From assembly GCA_013298245.1 (NCBI GenBank), contig JAAFHD010000225.1, forward strand, positions 1 through 6,161: a stretch of DNA of 6,161 nt, in the 5' to 3' direction. Positions 5,541 to 6,161 of this stretch are shown here, piece after piece. The notes beneath the pieces are model-generated. The model was not told the DNA's origin. It did not search any database and was given only the letters and a program-made list of their open reading frames with translations. The stretch's first letter is position 1, and every line of letters starts with the position of its first letter. The position numbers were made by a program, and so were the translations under genes. The stretch comes from Alphaproteobacteria bacterium (GTDB lineage Bacteria > Pseudomonadota > Alphaproteobacteria > Acetobacterales > Acetobacteraceae).

Positions 5541-5591
5541 GGGCAACCAACCACCGCCGGCGGCCATGCCGCCCATCCCGAGGAGAACGAG

Positions 5592-5852
5592 ATGTCGATG
5601 CAGCCCCACACGCGCCTTTTGCTGCTGGCCGCCATCACGTTGCTGGGCGTCATCGCGGCCTCGCCGGCCAGTGCCTATGCGGTGATCTGCCGCAGCGGGC
5701 AGTACGACATCGATTCGCGTGATGACGCGCAGCTGCGCATCGCCTTCGGCACCAGCGTCTGCACCATGCGCCGCTTCAGCTACCGCATGGATGCGCAGAT
5801 TTTCGCGAGCAACAACAACATGACGCCCGGGCGCCCCTGCTCATGCCGCTGA
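5592..5852 (+). CDS. Small secreted cysteine-containing protein, 86 residues, unknown family
   Basis: The ATG at 5592 follows AGGAG (5581-5585) by 6 bases and gives a convincing signal peptide: Arg8, hydrophobic 9-23, and SPASA before a predicted cut after Ala28. The frame is open further upstream, but that part covers the structured spacer and would bury the signal peptide. The mature product is about 58 residues with four cysteines (33, 57, 83, 85), the last two as a CSC near the C-terminus (PCSCR), which suggests disulfide bonding or metal binding. The middle (DAQLRIAFGTSVCTMRRFSY) looks like beta strands. I recognise no family. Its 3' end overlaps the next gene by 10 bases, so the two are probably cotranscribed and translationally coupled. 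It might be a periplasmic or secreted partner of that protein, which is an inference from the overlap and the shared export signal. Confidence 0.75.
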   Translation: MSMQPHTRLLLLAAITLLGVIAASPASAYAVICRSGQYDIDSRDDAQLRIAFGTSVCTMRRFSYRMDAQIFASNNNMTPGRPCSCR

Positions 5853-6161
5853 CGCAGGCCTTGGTGCCGGTGGTCGCACTGGGGCTGGTCTTGTCCTCGG
5901 CGGCTTCGGCGCAGCAAGCCAGCCCGTTGGCGCCGCTCGGCCAGGTCGGCTCCTGGACCTCCTTCTGCGATGAGGATGGCGGTTGCGGCCTGGCCAATAC
6001 CTCGATGCGGCGCGAACCACGCGCCTCCGATCCGGATGGCGCGAATGCCTGGGTCTGCGTCTGGCTCGGCCCGGAGGGCGATGCTGATGCCGTGCTGTCG
6101 ATCCAGCTGCAGACGCGCGGGGCAGGCCCCGAGACCATCGTGATCCAGAGCGACACCGGCA
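5843..6161 (+). CDS. Secreted protein, 5' part only, with DUF1176-like N-terminal Cys motif
   Basis: An open frame starts at ATG 5843 inside the end of the preceding gene and runs 106 codons off the right edge. It begins with a hydrophobic signal peptide (residues 3-23, cut probably after SAASA), oddly lacking Lys or Arg in its n-region. The mature start contains GSWTSFCDEDGGC (36-48). Its W-x3-CD-x4-C spacing is the same as in the DUF1176 protein at 986-1933 (DWMVGCDNLGRC). After this come AWVCVWLG and VLSIQLQTRG, then TIVIQSDTG. It may be a divergent DUF1176 or an IalB-like exported protein; the truncated view does not decide. No clear ribosome site precedes the ATG, which fits reinitiation after the upstream stop codon at 5850-5852. 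Codon use is typical for the window. Confidence 0.75.
   Translation, partial: MPLTQALVPVVALGLVLSSAASAQQASPLAPLGQVGSWTSFCDEDGGCGLANTSMRREPRASDPDGANAWVCVWLGPEGDADAVLSIQLQTRGAGPETIVIQSDTG

Noticed and set aside
5424..5591. N-terminal extension of the small secreted protein from the GTG at 5424
   Set aside because: The frame is open, but it runs through four hairpins and would bury the signal peptide. AGGAG at 5581 clearly marks the ATG at 5592.

Overview
The window is GC-rich DNA with strongly GC-biased third codon positions, short intergenic spaces and no RNA genes or mobile elements that I can see. DUF1176-type periplasmic proteins, a class III cyclase with a single membrane span, and a TAGAGC-type intergenic palindrome together suggest an alphaproteobacterium, possibly a rhodospirillalean or Acetobacteraceae-like one. 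The lineage is an inference.

Layout from left to right. A minus-strand gene starts at 81 and leaves the window on the left. Divergent from it, 153-845 encodes a soluble protein I do not recognise. Next come a secreted DUF1176-family protein (986-1933) and a small protein with two membrane segments (2074-2604). A Crp/Fnr-family regulator on the minus strand (2615-3304) converges on the latter with a 10-base gap. Divergent from the regulator, across a 218-base spacer holding a large inverted repeat, is a 628-residue membrane-anchored class III nucleotide cyclase (3523-5409). A 182-base spacer rich in hairpins follows. Then come a small secreted cysteine-containing protein (5592-5852) and, overlapping it by 10 bases, the 5' end of another secreted protein (5843 to the right edge).

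The functional core is the divergent cyclase/Crp pair. The cyclase would make a 3',5'-cyclic nucleotide in the cytoplasm under the influence of an extracytoplasmic TPR-like plus beta-rich domain, and the regulator has an intact phosphate/ribose-binding cassette to read it. The cyclase position that is normally the adenine-reading Lys is Asn. The regulator's C-helix positions equivalent to E. coli CRP Thr127/Ser128 are Leu/Asn. The nucleotide used is therefore open (cAMP, cGMP or other).

The other genes mostly encode exported or membrane proteins (DUF1176, the two-span protein and the two small secreted products) and may belong to envelope maintenance, but nothing in the sequence ties them directly to the cyclic nucleotide pair. 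Several spacers carry strong GC-rich hairpins soon after stop codons and lack clear T tracts. I saw no convincing sigma-70 promoter.
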